From contig BPHK01000001.1 in NCBI GenBank assembly GCA_026003495.1, forward strand, positions 1,624,579 to 1,688,578: DNA of 64,000 nucleotides, written 5' to 3'. The number at the start of each line of letters is the position of its first letter. Position 1 is the stretch's first letter. Source of the DNA: Candidatus Kapaibacterium sp. Lineage in GTDB: Bacteria > Bacteroidota > Ignavibacteria > Kapaibacteriales > NICIL-2. The notes below the pieces were generated by a model, which saw only the letters and a program-made list of their open reading frames with translations, was not told the DNA's origin and ran no database searches. Below, piece by piece: positions 8,258-16,711 of this stretch. The position numbers and the translations under genes are program-made.

Positions 8258-9488
8258 GATTCTCCGAATGTGGAGAGCCGGCGTGCTCAGTCTCGAGGTT
8301 GCGTAGCTGTCGGTGAAGTACTTTCCATGTTTCCTGCTGGCTTTGGCGACCGTAGAGGAACTCGGCCAGCTGCGCTTCGACGATCTGTTCGGCGTCGAGG
8401 AACCACGGAAGCGCCGGCAGAAGCCGAGCGTTGCGCGTCTGTGCGTATGCTGCGCGCCACTGTGGCGCGCGGACAAGCAGACTATCGAGCGCCTGCTTCG
8501 ATGGCGGGCGAAATGCGGGAAACCCAGCATCGGGGACTGCCAGGCAAAATCGAGCGGACTGATTCCAGGCTGCCAGGTAGTCAAGGAGCGCAAGGGCATC
8601 ACCTCGGTTCGGTGCACGCCGCGCAAGAGCAAAGCAATCGCCGCTCAGGATGCTCTCTCCTCGACTGCCAGAGCGGTGAGGAATCGCTGGGAGCACTGCA
8701 TAGGCTGAACGTACCGCCGAATCAGCGAGCATCCACACCCCAGAAAGCACTGCACCGATCTGGCCACGACGTAGCCGCGCATCGAGTTGCCGCGATTGCT
8801 CGACGACCGCAAACGAGACAAGTTCCCTTACGTGCTCGAGTGCATCATCCAGCGTGCTATCGGCGCTGATGCTGAGCGGTACTGTGCTGAGCAAATGCCC
8901 GCCGGCAGCCCAAATCCATGAGAGCACACGCTTGAGGACGTTGTGGGGATCGCTCGTGCATAGTCCAAGCCCAACTCGCTCCGGAGGCGCATGGAACGCA
9001 CGGACACGCGCCACCAGCTCTTCCCACGTCGCGGTCGAATCCAAGCCAAGCGATCGGTGAACGAAGAGTACCCGTGCGTTGACTGTCCAGGGTACCGCAA
9101 GGCGCACACTGTCATTGGTCCGAATGCCGATCGGCGCAAAGGCAGAATCGAGCAGCCCATCGAATCTCCGATCGAGCGGGAGCAATGCCGGCGCGAACTC
9201 TGCAACCCATTCAGCACCCAAGTGCACTACATCCGGCGGATTGCTACTTGCAAGCGCAATCTGAAGCTTTGCTTTGCCATCGCTCCACTGGAGAGGAACA
9301 AGCTCGACGCGAACATCCCCGTGCTGGCGTTCGAACGCTGCGATGAGCGCACGGAAGGCTCGCTCTTGCGCTGGCTCGCTCCAGAAATGCCATACCCGCA
9401 GCACTCGCTGCGATGGCTCCGAAGAACATGCAGCCAGCAACGCCATCCCCACTGCAACTCCACCGAGCCATAGTCTCGGGCAGTTCAT
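8217..9488 (-). CDS. ABC transporter extracellular solute-binding lipoprotein (family 1)
   Basis: This 423-residue MalE/UgpB-type binding protein has signal peptide and lipobox LLAACSSEP (Cys about residue 21). It then has the family opening LRVWHFWSEPAQERAFRAL, ending in a helical lobe with WNQSARFCLAVPDAGFPAF. Such proteins bind sugars, glycerol phosphates or oligosaccharides for an ABC importer. No permease or ATPase gene is adjacent. Instead its ATG overlaps the mrdA stop by four bases, so it is co-translated with a cell-wall synthase. It may serve an importer encoded elsewhere or have been recruited for another envelope role. Confidence 0.85.
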   Translation of the reverse strand: MNCPRLWLGGVAVGMALLAACSSEPSQRVLRVWHFWSEPAQERAFRALIAAFERQHGDVRVELVPLQWSDGKAKLQIALASSNPPDVVHLGAEWVAEFAPALLPLDRRFDGLLDSAFAPIGIRTNDSVRLAVPWTVNARVLFVHRSLGLDSTATWEELVARVRAFHAPPERVGLGLCTSDPHNVLKRVLSWIWAAGGHLLSTVPLSISADSTLDDALEHVRELVSFAVVEQSRQLDARLRRGQIGAVLSGVWMLADSAVRSAYAVLPAIPHRSGSRGESILSGDCFALARRAPNRGDALALLDYLAAWNQSARFCLAVPDAGFPAFRPPSKQALDSLLVRAPQWRAAYAQTRNARLLPALPWFLDAEQIVEAQLAEFLYGRQSQQETWKVLHRQLRNLETEHAGSPHSENLTPYQSAHAADGR

Positions 9489-11314
9489 TGCATCTGGCGT
9501 TGTGATGGGAGTTGCGCCCTCGCTACGCTGCTGACAGTGCTCGAAGAATCACGATAGCGTTCGGGGTGGAAATAGGCATCGAGAATCGCTCGTGCTATCG
9601 GTGCAGCACGCGTTGCACCAAAACCTGCATTTTCGACCATCACACACATTGCAATCGTCGGATGTTCTGCCGGTGCGTAGCAGATAAACCATGAGTGGTC
9701 CTTGCCGTGCGGATTTTGCGCTGTCCCCGTCTTGCCGCAGACTGCGACTCCATCAACACGGACATTCGTTGCTGTGCCGCCAGGAATGTTACACACCGCG
9801 TACATACCCTCTTGAACGATGCGTACATGCCGTGGATCGAGCGGGAGTTTGACACTGCCGTATGCGACTTTTTCCATCCGGCCCGTTTCCTTGTTGTAGA
9901 TTGCACGGACGACGTGTGGTTGGTAGAGGGTTCCTCCGTTAGCAAGCGTTGCGGCATAGACGGCCATTTGAAGCGGCGTTACTCCCAGTTCGCCTTGACC
10001 AATGCCTAAGTTCACCATCCGTCCATCGAGCAGGCTTCCAGTCACACCTCGGCGTGCAAACCATGCCCGCGAAGGGAGGAGTCCGGGCTTTTCCCCTGCG
10101 ATGTCAATACCCGTAAGCTGACCAAAGCCGAACATTGTGCCGTACTTGTAGAGGTTATCGATCCCGATGCGCTGGCCGAGCCGATAGAAGAACACGTTGC
10201 ACGAAACCTGAATCGCACGCCGCACATCTACTGTGCCGTGTGCACCGTGGCATTTGAAGCTGCGGCCGCCATAGGTAAAGCTCCCCGGGCAGTGAATTGT
10301 CGTTCGTTCATCAATCATGCCTTCATGCAATGCAGCTAATGCGACAAGCATTTTCCAGGTCGAGCCTGGAGGATACTGCGTCTGCATTGCTCGATTGAAC
10401 AGCGGCTTGTTCGGATCGCGCGCAAGCTGGGCAAAGTACTCCCCCGAGGCTGGGGTTTCCATCGGGTGGAGGTCGTAGTCTGGCTTGCTGACAAATGCGA
10501 GCACTTCGCCATTGCGTGGATCGAGCACAACGACGGCACCGTGATCGTTGCCCATCTGTTCTTCGGCGACTTCCTGCAGAAGCGCATCTATGCTCAGGTA
10601 GAGATCAGCACCTTCGATGGCTGCAATATCACTTCGCCCGTTGTTGAATCGCTCGATTGGCTGACCTGCTGCGTTGACAGCAACGAACTGCACGCCCTTC
10701 CTTCCACGGAGGAATGGCTCGTAGGCTGCTTCGATACCCGTTTTGCCGATATAGTCATTGAGCGTGTAGTAGTCGCCTTTGGTCGCCAAGTCGCGCTCGT
10801 CCACCATTGCACGGTAGCCGAACAGGTGGCTCGCATGTGCTCGGAGGAGATACCGCCGTTTGACATCGGTGCGGATTTCAATGCCAGGAAGTTCTGCGTA
10901 ATGCTCTTCGATTGCTGCAACGACTGAGAGTGGCGCATCGCGGACGATTGGCACCTCTTGGAAGCGATATGGCAATGCCCGCGCATAGATTGTGCGGAGT
11001 TGCTCCAGTGGCATCTGGAGCAAGCGTGCAAGAAATGGGAACGTCGTCGTATCTACATCGCTCGGCGTCAGTGTGATGGTAAACGCTGGCTCATTGCGAA
11101 CGATCATCACACCATTGCGATCATACATGCAGCCACGCGACGGGATGCGCGCACGCTGCTTGATCGCTTGCGTTTCGCTCCGCTGCAAGTATTCTGCCCC
11201 GCGGATAACTTGCAAGTACATCAGCCGCACAATGAAAACGCCCAGAACCGCCACAATTGCGATGCGGAGGATGTTTCCTGCGCGGTCGAGATGATCGGTC
11301 GTCTCCTGTCGCAT
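9485..11314 (-). CDS. mrdA: Penicillin-binding protein 2 (elongasome transpeptidase)
   Basis: This 609-residue class B PBP has one N-terminal membrane helix (residues 17-35), a dimerisation domain starting IPSRGCMYDRNG, and a transpeptidase domain. The catalytic motifs are S318-T-W-K321, S371-C-N373 and K529-T-G531. It cross-links peptidoglycan for lateral growth together with RodA, which is not in the window. It lies 11 bases after the rhomboid-like gene and overlaps the solute-binding gene by four bases. The operon also carries squalene-synthesis and periplasmic foldase genes, giving it an envelope-building theme. Confidence 0.95.
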   Translation of the reverse strand: MRQETTDHLDRAGNILRIAIVAVLGVFIVRLMYLQVIRGAEYLQRSETQAIKQRARIPSRGCMYDRNGVMIVRNEPAFTITLTPSDVDTTTFPFLARLLQMPLEQLRTIYARALPYRFQEVPIVRDAPLSVVAAIEEHYAELPGIEIRTDVKRRYLLRAHASHLFGYRAMVDERDLATKGDYYTLNDYIGKTGIEAAYEPFLRGRKGVQFVAVNAAGQPIERFNNGRSDIAAIEGADLYLSIDALLQEVAEEQMGNDHGAVVVLDPRNGEVLAFVSKPDYDLHPMETPASGEYFAQLARDPNKPLFNRAMQTQYPPGSTWKMLVALAALHEGMIDERTTIHCPGSFTYGGRSFKCHGAHGTVDVRRAIQVSCNVFFYRLGQRIGIDNLYKYGTMFGFGQLTGIDIAGEKPGLLPSRAWFARRGVTGSLLDGRMVNLGIGQGELGVTPLQMAVYAATLANGGTLYQPHVVRAIYNKETGRMEKVAYGSVKLPLDPRHVRIVQEGMYAVCNIPGGTATNVRVDGVAVCGKTGTAQNPHGKDHSWFICYAPAEHPTIAMCVMVENAGFGATRAAPIARAILDAYFHPERYRDSSSTVSSVARAQLPSQRQMQ

Positions 11315-11325
11315 TGATGCGTTGA

Positions 11326-12159
11326 TTACAACCGTTGCGAGTAGCTCTTGAGAAACTGGCGTTCCTGTTCGGTTAGCGACGCAGCACCCTGCTGGAAGAT
11401 TTTCTCCAGCAGAGCATCAGCGTACTCAGCCTCTGTTGTGTAGGGCGGGGGTATCGCAGCAGGACGTTCGTGAGGGTGAGACGTTGAGTACGCACTCTCG
11501 GTGCTGACGTAAACGTGCGCTGGCTGGCTCTGCTGAAACGATGTAAACTGCCGCAGCAGTGCTCGATGATGGACAATCCCCACCCCGACGAGAGCTGCCG
11601 CGGATGCAACGCACCACTGACCAACAACGATGAACGCATCAATTGCTCGGAGTGGGAAGATGCTTGCAAGCTCTATCGCTACAGCACCGAGGACAGTAGC
11701 AGCTCCGATGTGGCGCGATCGAAGTTGCCAGGATCCAATCGAGAGCGTCTTCTGCGGGAGAAAGAGGCTTACAAGTCCGAGCATCATTACGATGGGCGGC
11801 AAAGGATAGGTAAAGCGCTCGATTCCCGCCGCTACCAATGCGAGCGCGACCGTCACTGCGCTTGCAAAGCTGAGCAGAAGCGTCAGAAACCAGAACAATC
11901 CCCGTCCCAATAGACCGACCACACGCGGCACAACAGTAAGGATCACCAGTGCCGTAAATATAGCCGACAGAGCATTCGGTGCGATCCACTGCGCTGTGAT
12001 GGCACGCCAGAACTCCCCCCCGATGATTGCCAGAAGATCAAACGCGAGAGCACTACTTCTGCCTGCAGCAGCAGAAAGCCATCCTGCCCCGACTGCAATC
12101 GCAAGGAGGATTGCGTCGAGCCGCCCGTTACGGAAGCGTTTCCAGAATGCGCTGGACAT
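11326..12159 (-). CDS. Rhomboid-like membrane protein without visible catalytic dyad
   Basis: This 277-residue protein has six or so hydrophobic segments. Near residue 50 the segment GGEFWRAITAQWIAPN aligns in spirit with the rhomboid opening (x-WRLxTxxFxH) but lacks the His. No GxSG serine motif or late His is visible. The C-terminal tail ADALLEKIFQQGAASLTEQERQFLKSYS matches the helix pair (DUF6576-like) found at the end of Bacteroidota rhomboids. I infer an inactive rhomboid relative. It overlaps the upstream nuoE-like gene by 32 bases and precedes mrdA by 11. The assignment rests mostly on the tail and topology. Confidence 0.6.
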   Translation of the reverse strand: MSSAFWKRFRNGRLDAILLAIAVGAGWLSAAAGRSSALAFDLLAIIGGEFWRAITAQWIAPNALSAIFTALVILTVVPRVVGLLGRGLFWFLTLLLSFASAVTVALALVAAGIERFTYPLPPIVMMLGLVSLFLPQKTLSIGSWQLRSRHIGAATVLGAVAIELASIFPLRAIDAFIVVGQWCVASAAALVGVGIVHHRALLRQFTSFQQSQPAHVYVSTESAYSTSHPHERPAAIPPPYTTEAEYADALLEKIFQQGAASLTEQERQFLKSYSQRL

Positions 12160-12607
12160 CCTCGAAGGTGACGTTTTCGTAGAAGTCTTCGTTGATTGCG
12201 ATCATCGGTGCGCCACCGCACGCGCCCATGCACTCGACTTCCTCAATCGAGTAGCGTCCATCGGGAGTGTGCTCGCCATGGCTAATCCCGAGCTTTTGGC
12301 AGAGGCGCTCGTAGAGTTCCTCACCACCGCGGAGCATGCACGAGACGTTCGTGCAAACTTGAATGTGGTATTTCCCCATCGGCTTTTTGAAGTACATCGT
12401 GTAGAATCGCGCAACACCGAGGACGTGCGCGTAGGGCAACTGCATGACGTCAGCCACTACACGCATGACGTCTTCCGACAGCCACCCCCACTTTTTCTGC
12501 GCCATCCAGAGGACAGGCATCAGTGCTGCCTTCGGATGGGGATACAGGCTCTTGAGGCGCTCGATCTCAGCGCGTTCCTCCGGCATAAAGGACAGCGTGT
12601 GTTCCAT
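12128..12607 (-). CDS. nuoE: NuoE-like thioredoxin-fold [2Fe-2S] subunit
   Basis: This 159-residue protein has the 24-kDa complex I subunit fold: an N-terminal helical part (LMPVLWMAQKKWGWLSEDVM), then the cluster ligands CTNVSC and later CMGACGGAP, four cysteines in the standard spacing. It could belong to NADH:quinone oxidoreductase or to a bifurcating dehydrogenase or hydrogenase. No NuoF or other subunit is adjacent. The frame is open to 12790; the ATG at 12607 starts the recognisable domain. It sits between hpnD (37-base gap) and the rhomboid-like gene, which is unusual company for a respiratory subunit. Confidence 0.88.
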   Translation of the reverse strand: MEHTLSFMPEERAEIERLKSLYPHPKAALMPVLWMAQKKWGWLSEDVMRVVADVMQLPYAHVLGVARFYTMYFKKPMGKYHIQVCTNVSCMLRGGEELYERLCQKLGISHGEHTPDGRYSIEEVECMGACGGAPMIAINEDFYENVTFEDVQRILETLP

Positions 12608-12644
12608 CGGCAAAGATTGACTGGTAGGACACCGTGCAAAACTA

Positions 12645-13496
12645 CTACCGCCGCCGACTGAAGAGCATTGCGTAGAGCCAAATTTTGGCGGCGAGCCAAA
12701 GCTTATGCGGCGTGCGAACAGTGAAACGCCGATGGAAGACATCGAAGTTTCCAAGTTCGATTTTTTCCAACAGGCGGTAATAAATCGCATCCATGATCTC
12801 GGCCGGATAGAGCGTGCGGCGCTCGTCGGGATGGAGAGCAGCGCGTGCGCGGTTATAATACGACCGTGCTCGCTGCGCCTGGAAGCGCATCAGCTCGACG
12901 AACCGCCCATCGTACACTTCAGCCAGGAGGTCAGCTTCGCTGTACCGAAAGCGCTCCAGATCTTCGAGCGGAAGGTAGATGTATCCGCGGTCTTTGTCCT
13001 CCTTGACATCGCGGAGGATATTGGTCAGCTGGAGTGCATAGCCGAGATTGATTGCGTACTGCTCGGTTTCATCGTAGCGGTACCCAAACACGTGGATGCT
13101 CATGAGCCCGACAACACTGGCAACACTGTAGCAATAGCTTTTGAGCTCATCGAAGGTGCGGTAGCGTCGCTGGACAAGGTCGCGCTCGCAGCCATCAATG
13201 AGCGTCAGGAGGTACTGTTTTGGGATTGCAAAGCGCTCGACGACCAGTTGCAACGGCCGCACCAGTGGTGAGATCGTTCCATTGCCCGCCATTGCATCCA
13301 CTTGCTGACGCCACCACTGGAGTTGTCTTCGCCGCGCTGCAAGATCGGCATGTTCCGAGATAGGCTTGCGATCAACGATTTGGTCAATTGTGCGGCAGAA
13401 TGCATAGAGCGTCGTGATCGCTTGCCGTATCTCGCGTGGCAGCAGCGAAAACGAGTAGTAAAAGCTCGTCATCGAACTGGTCACAAGCGCTTCCAT
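12645..13496 (-). CDS. hpnD: Presqualene diphosphate synthase (HpnD-type)
   Basis: This 283-residue trans-isoprenyl diphosphate synthase of the squalene/phytoene family starts MEALVTSSMTSFYYSFSLLPRE, the HpnD-like opening. The first aspartate motif is CRTIDQIVD and the second is NILRDVKEDKDRGYIYLP. In the HpnCDE route, HpnD condenses two farnesyl diphosphates to presqualene diphosphate. The frame is open upstream to 13613, but the ATG at 13496 follows the hpnC stop by 14 bases. It pairs with hpnC upstream. A carotenoid phytoene synthase role is possible but less likely given the HpnC partner. Confidence 0.85.
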   Translation of the reverse strand: MEALVTSSMTSFYYSFSLLPREIRQAITTLYAFCRTIDQIVDRKPISEHADLAARRRQLQWWRQQVDAMAGNGTISPLVRPLQLVVERFAIPKQYLLTLIDGCERDLVQRRYRTFDELKSYCYSVASVVGLMSIHVFGYRYDETEQYAINLGYALQLTNILRDVKEDKDRGYIYLPLEDLERFRYSEADLLAEVYDGRFVELMRFQAQRARSYYNRARAALHPDERRTLYPAEIMDAIYYRLLEKIELGNFDVFHRRFTVRTPHKLWLAAKIWLYAMLFSRRR

Positions 13497-13510
13497 CGCT
13501 GGGAGCAAAG

Positions 13511-14410
13511 CTACGATGTGCGGGGTGCAATCATCGTCGCGCCAAGGATGGCGGGAATGTGCCACCATCGAAGTCGTGGACGGCGGCTGAGGTTTTCGCC
13601 TCTCCGCTGGCACGCGCTCCAGACAACCGATGCTGCAGCGAAGGTCGCACGCACCTGCAAGCGCAGTCGTTTACTCCGCACAGCCTGAGTGAGCGCAATG
13701 CCAGCAGGCAGCAATCGACCAACCATTCGATCGAAGTGCCCAGCGATCATTGTTCGCAGATCTGCTGAGCCAGAAAGTTCTGCCCATGTCAGCGGCTGCC
13801 CACTTGTCCACTCTTGCGGGATCGTCGAGCGTCCGCGCTGGAGATCGCATCCGATGTCCTGCCAGAAGTTGAGCACCTGCAGTCCTGCACAGAATGCGTC
13901 CGAATGCGGTGCGGTGCGCTCGTTCCATTCCCGTTCCAACCGCAGCAAGAGTTCCCCAATCGGCGCAGCAGAATTGGAGCAGTAGGCCAGTACTGCTTCT
14001 TCGGTAGGAAATGGCACGAGTGCAGCATCGAAACGGAACGCGTCGAGCAAGCGTCGGAAGGCGTCAACCGGTAGCTGATTGCGCACAATTGTCCGTGAAA
14101 GAGCGCGCATAATTGGATGCTGCATTGGTGGATCGGAAAGCCAGCGCTCGAGCATATCGAGCAGCGCGCACTTTTCTCCTGTCGACCGAGGTAATTCATC
14201 TGCAACATCATCGGCAAGGCGTGCGAACGCATAGATTGCGGCAATATCATCTCGCCGTCTTCCGAGCGCAAGTTGCGCGACAGGGAAATTCTCGTAGTGC
14301 CCAAACGCGATCTGGCGGCAATAGCGATAAGCTTCAGCGTCGGAATCAACTGCCCAGTCGGCAGCATGAGTGCTCAACAGTTTTTCGCGAAGCTCAGCGG
14401 CAAGTGCCAC
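13511..14410 (-). CDS. hpnC: Hydroxysqualene synthase (HpnC-type)
   Basis: This 299-residue squalene/phytoene-synthase family protein has HpnC hallmarks: GHYENFPVAQLALGRRRDDIAAIYAFARLADDVADE and FWQDIGCDLQRGR. HpnC converts presqualene diphosphate to hydroxysqualene, and HpnE (not in the window) reduces that to squalene, the hopanoid precursor. The start codon is GTG at 14410, 11 bases after the ppiD-like stop. The second aspartate motif is weakened (QDIGCD), which is normal for HpnC. It sits in the envelope operon. Confidence 0.87.
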   Translation of the reverse strand: MALAAELREKLLSTHAADWAVDSDAEAYRYCRQIAFGHYENFPVAQLALGRRRDDIAAIYAFARLADDVADELPRSTGEKCALLDMLERWLSDPPMQHPIMRALSRTIVRNQLPVDAFRRLLDAFRFDAALVPFPTEEAVLAYCSNSAAPIGELLLRLEREWNERTAPHSDAFCAGLQVLNFWQDIGCDLQRGRSTIPQEWTSGQPLTWAELSGSADLRTMIAGHFDRMVGRLLPAGIALTQAVRSKRLRLQVRATFAAASVVWSACQRRGENLSRRPRLRWWHIPAILGATMIAPRTS

Positions 14411-14420
14411 AATGCCACCA

Positions 14421-16598
14421 TTAGCGGCTGAAGATTTCGGCGCGGTAGTCTTCGATCTCTGCTTGCTGGCGGAGGTTGTTCAGCCAGGTGAAGAACGCGT
14501 TCTGCAAGGCTTCCTGACGCTTGCGACGAGCAATCGCTTCGATGCCTGCTTGGCGGTTGTTCGGGTCGGCGGGGTGCTTTTCTCTGACCAGAACGATGTA
14601 GTAGCCCGCTTCGCCACGAAGCGCCGGCGAGATTTTACCGACAGGCTGCTTGAACGCTTCCACAGCAACCGCAACGTCGGCCCCCGTTGGCAGTTGACCT
14701 TGCTCGGTCACCCGTGCAGCGCTGAACACCCGCAGCGTTGAATCGATTGTGCGCACGGCTTCCAGCGTACCAGCTTGCTGCAGTTGCGCAGCGAGTTTCT
14801 CCGCGCGCTCTTTGAGTTGAGCCACTCGCTTCCAACTCATCAGGCGCTGCCGAATCTCATCGCGTACATCCTCGAGCGGCTTGATACCCTTTTCGCGAAC
14901 GGCAGAGACTTGCACGATTGTATAGCCGTAGAAGCGCAGCTCGAATGGACGCGACACATCACCGACTTTATGCCCAAAGGCAAACTGGGTCACTTCCATC
15001 GAACCCAAGAACGGCTGCGTGTTGTCGAAAAAGACCGACTCGATAGCTTGTTTGCCCAAACGCTTGGCCAGTGAATCAATGTTCTCCCCATTTTCGAGTT
15101 GCTGTGCAACGCTATAGGCCTGGCGAAGGAGCGCTTTTTTCGTCTGAGGCGAAACGGTGTAGGCAATCTCGATCTCGCTGTATTCGAGCGATTCGGTCTT
15201 TTTGTCGGTAACCTTGATGATGTGGTAACCGAACTGTGATTCAACTGGGCCAACGATGCTTCCCACAGCAGCAGCAAATGCTGCATCCTCGAACGGTTTG
15301 ACCATCCGCCCTCTGGTGAAGTAATCCAAATCGCCGCCCCGGGATGCAGAGCCTTTATCCTCGGAGACTTCCTGAGCAACTTTGGCGAAATCTTCTCCTC
15401 CACGAACACGCGCTAACACTTGCTCGGCTACCTTGCGCGCGCTGTCCTTGTTGGTGCCAAAGCCGATCAGGATGTGACTTGCACGTACGGCAGTATCGGT
15501 ACTCGGTCCACGGTAGTCGAGGCGGAAGAAGTACGTCTTATTGTTGAGGGTGACAGGCCCGGCGACGCCGCGAACCGAAAGACCAGCGATGAATGCCTGC
15601 TTTGCCGGATCGAGTTCGGTCGGCTTTGTGACTTTCTGCGTATGCCCTCCAACGGTTGCGAAGTAGTGGGTGAACACCGAATCACGCTTGGCAGGGTCAC
15701 TCTGCGTAGCAAGGTCAGCTGCAATCTGCTCGATGAGCTTCCGCGTTCGGGCTGAATCACTACTCGATGGAACGATAGGGAAGTTGATGTACTTGATCTT
15801 CCGCATCGGGCGTGTTTTGAAGTACTGCTTGTGCGACTCGTAGTAGGCGCGCACTTCTTCGTCGGTGACTGCATTGGGCGGCAAACTGACCGAGAGTGCA
15901 TTGAGGAAAACGTAATCCATTGCCAGATAAGAATTCTCCGCGGTGTAGCGGCGATCGAGATACGTCGGCGAATAGATCGCAGCCGACCATCCTGCAAGGT
16001 TTTGCAGCTTCTGCTGCATCTTTTGGAGCAAAATCGAATTTTCAATTTCGATGAGATTCCGCTTCCATTTGGCAACTTCTGCTTCCTTGTCTATGCTCGG
16101 ATCATCGGGGAGAAGATCGGCGTAACTATCGGGATTTGTGACAAGCTGGACGTAGCGGTCGCGGTGGAAGACACCTGCAGAATCAGTGAACGCCTGCTTG
16201 AGGTAGCTCGGTGGGTCAACCAACAGTGCATCGGCAATTTCTCCCGCCGTAACGAAAACTCCTGCACGCTCGGCCTCCTTGCGCATCAAGATTTCGTTGA
16301 CGTACTGGTTCCACACTTGCTCCCGAACAAGGTTTTCGTCAAGGTCTTGCTCGATACCTTGTTGCTGCATCTGCTTGCGCTGCTGCTCAGCGACTTGGCG
16401 GACCCGCTCCTCGAAATCTTTGTAGAGGATTTTCTCCCCCTCGACAACCCCAACAACCGTCGTTGGGCGCACAGCACCGCCGAAGTTGAATATCTCCGGC
16501 AGATTAACATCACCGAGCACCATCAGAATCAAAAACGTCACGATCACTCCCCCGATCATCCATGGGGATAGCGATCGCATGCGTTCCATCATGCCCAT
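14421..16598 (-). CDS. PpiD/SurA-like periplasmic peptidyl-prolyl isomerase
   Basis: This 725-residue foldase has one N-terminal membrane anchor (MIGGVIVTFLILMVLG), a SurA_N-like helical region with GEKILYKDFEERVRQVAEQQ, and a parvulin domain around residues 340-440 (ASHILIGF..., GGDLDYFTRGRMV..., FGYHIIKV). A second, degenerate parvulin-like part follows. The layout is that of PpiD, an inner-membrane-anchored chaperone for exported proteins. The frame opens at 16634 with TTG; I chose ATG at 16598, with ATGs at 16592 and 16589 as alternatives. A TAATTTTG promoter box lies 33 bases upstream, so this is the probable first gene of the operon running to 8217. Confidence 0.88.
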   Translation of the reverse strand: MGMMERMRSLSPWMIGGVIVTFLILMVLGDVNLPEIFNFGGAVRPTTVVGVVEGEKILYKDFEERVRQVAEQQRKQMQQQGIEQDLDENLVREQVWNQYVNEILMRKEAERAGVFVTAGEIADALLVDPPSYLKQAFTDSAGVFHRDRYVQLVTNPDSYADLLPDDPSIDKEAEVAKWKRNLIEIENSILLQKMQQKLQNLAGWSAAIYSPTYLDRRYTAENSYLAMDYVFLNALSVSLPPNAVTDEEVRAYYESHKQYFKTRPMRKIKYINFPIVPSSSDSARTRKLIEQIAADLATQSDPAKRDSVFTHYFATVGGHTQKVTKPTELDPAKQAFIAGLSVRGVAGPVTLNNKTYFFRLDYRGPSTDTAVRASHILIGFGTNKDSARKVAEQVLARVRGGEDFAKVAQEVSEDKGSASRGGDLDYFTRGRMVKPFEDAAFAAAVGSIVGPVESQFGYHIIKVTDKKTESLEYSEIEIAYTVSPQTKKALLRQAYSVAQQLENGENIDSLAKRLGKQAIESVFFDNTQPFLGSMEVTQFAFGHKVGDVSRPFELRFYGYTIVQVSAVREKGIKPLEDVRDEIRQRLMSWKRVAQLKERAEKLAAQLQQAGTLEAVRTIDSTLRVFSAARVTEQGQLPTGADVAVAVEAFKQPVGKISPALRGEAGYYIVLVREKHPADPNNRQAGIEAIARRKRQEALQNAFFTWLNNLRQQAEIEDYRAEIFSR

Positions 16599-16631
16599 AG
16601 CGTTGACTTGGCGTGAAAAACTTACAGGGAG

Positions 16632-16639
16632 CAAAATTA
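16632..16639 (-). promoter_or_regulatory. Promoter -7 box TAATTTTG for the ppiD-hpnCD-mrdA operon
   Basis: Exact match to TAnnTTTG on the minus strand, 33 bases before the chosen ATG at 16598. The same octamer is found before the aldehyde dehydrogenase. It overlaps the upstream-extended reading frame, which supports the later ATG. Confidence 0.55.
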
Positions 16640-16683
16640 CACTACGGGTAGTTCCTCCGACACCGCCCGATTGCGGAGCCTCG

Positions 16684-16691
16684 TAGATTTG
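16684..16691 (+). promoter_or_regulatory. Promoter -7 box TAGATTTG for the MBL-Rieske-queG operon
   Basis: Exact match to TAnnTTTG, 20 bases before the ATG at 16712, with an AGGA ribosome site between them (AAAGGATCACCGAC-ATG). It faces away from the ppiD promoter 45 bases to the left, giving a compact divergent promoter pair. Confidence 0.5.
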
Positions 16692-16711
16692 TCATTGAAA
16701 GGATCACCGAC

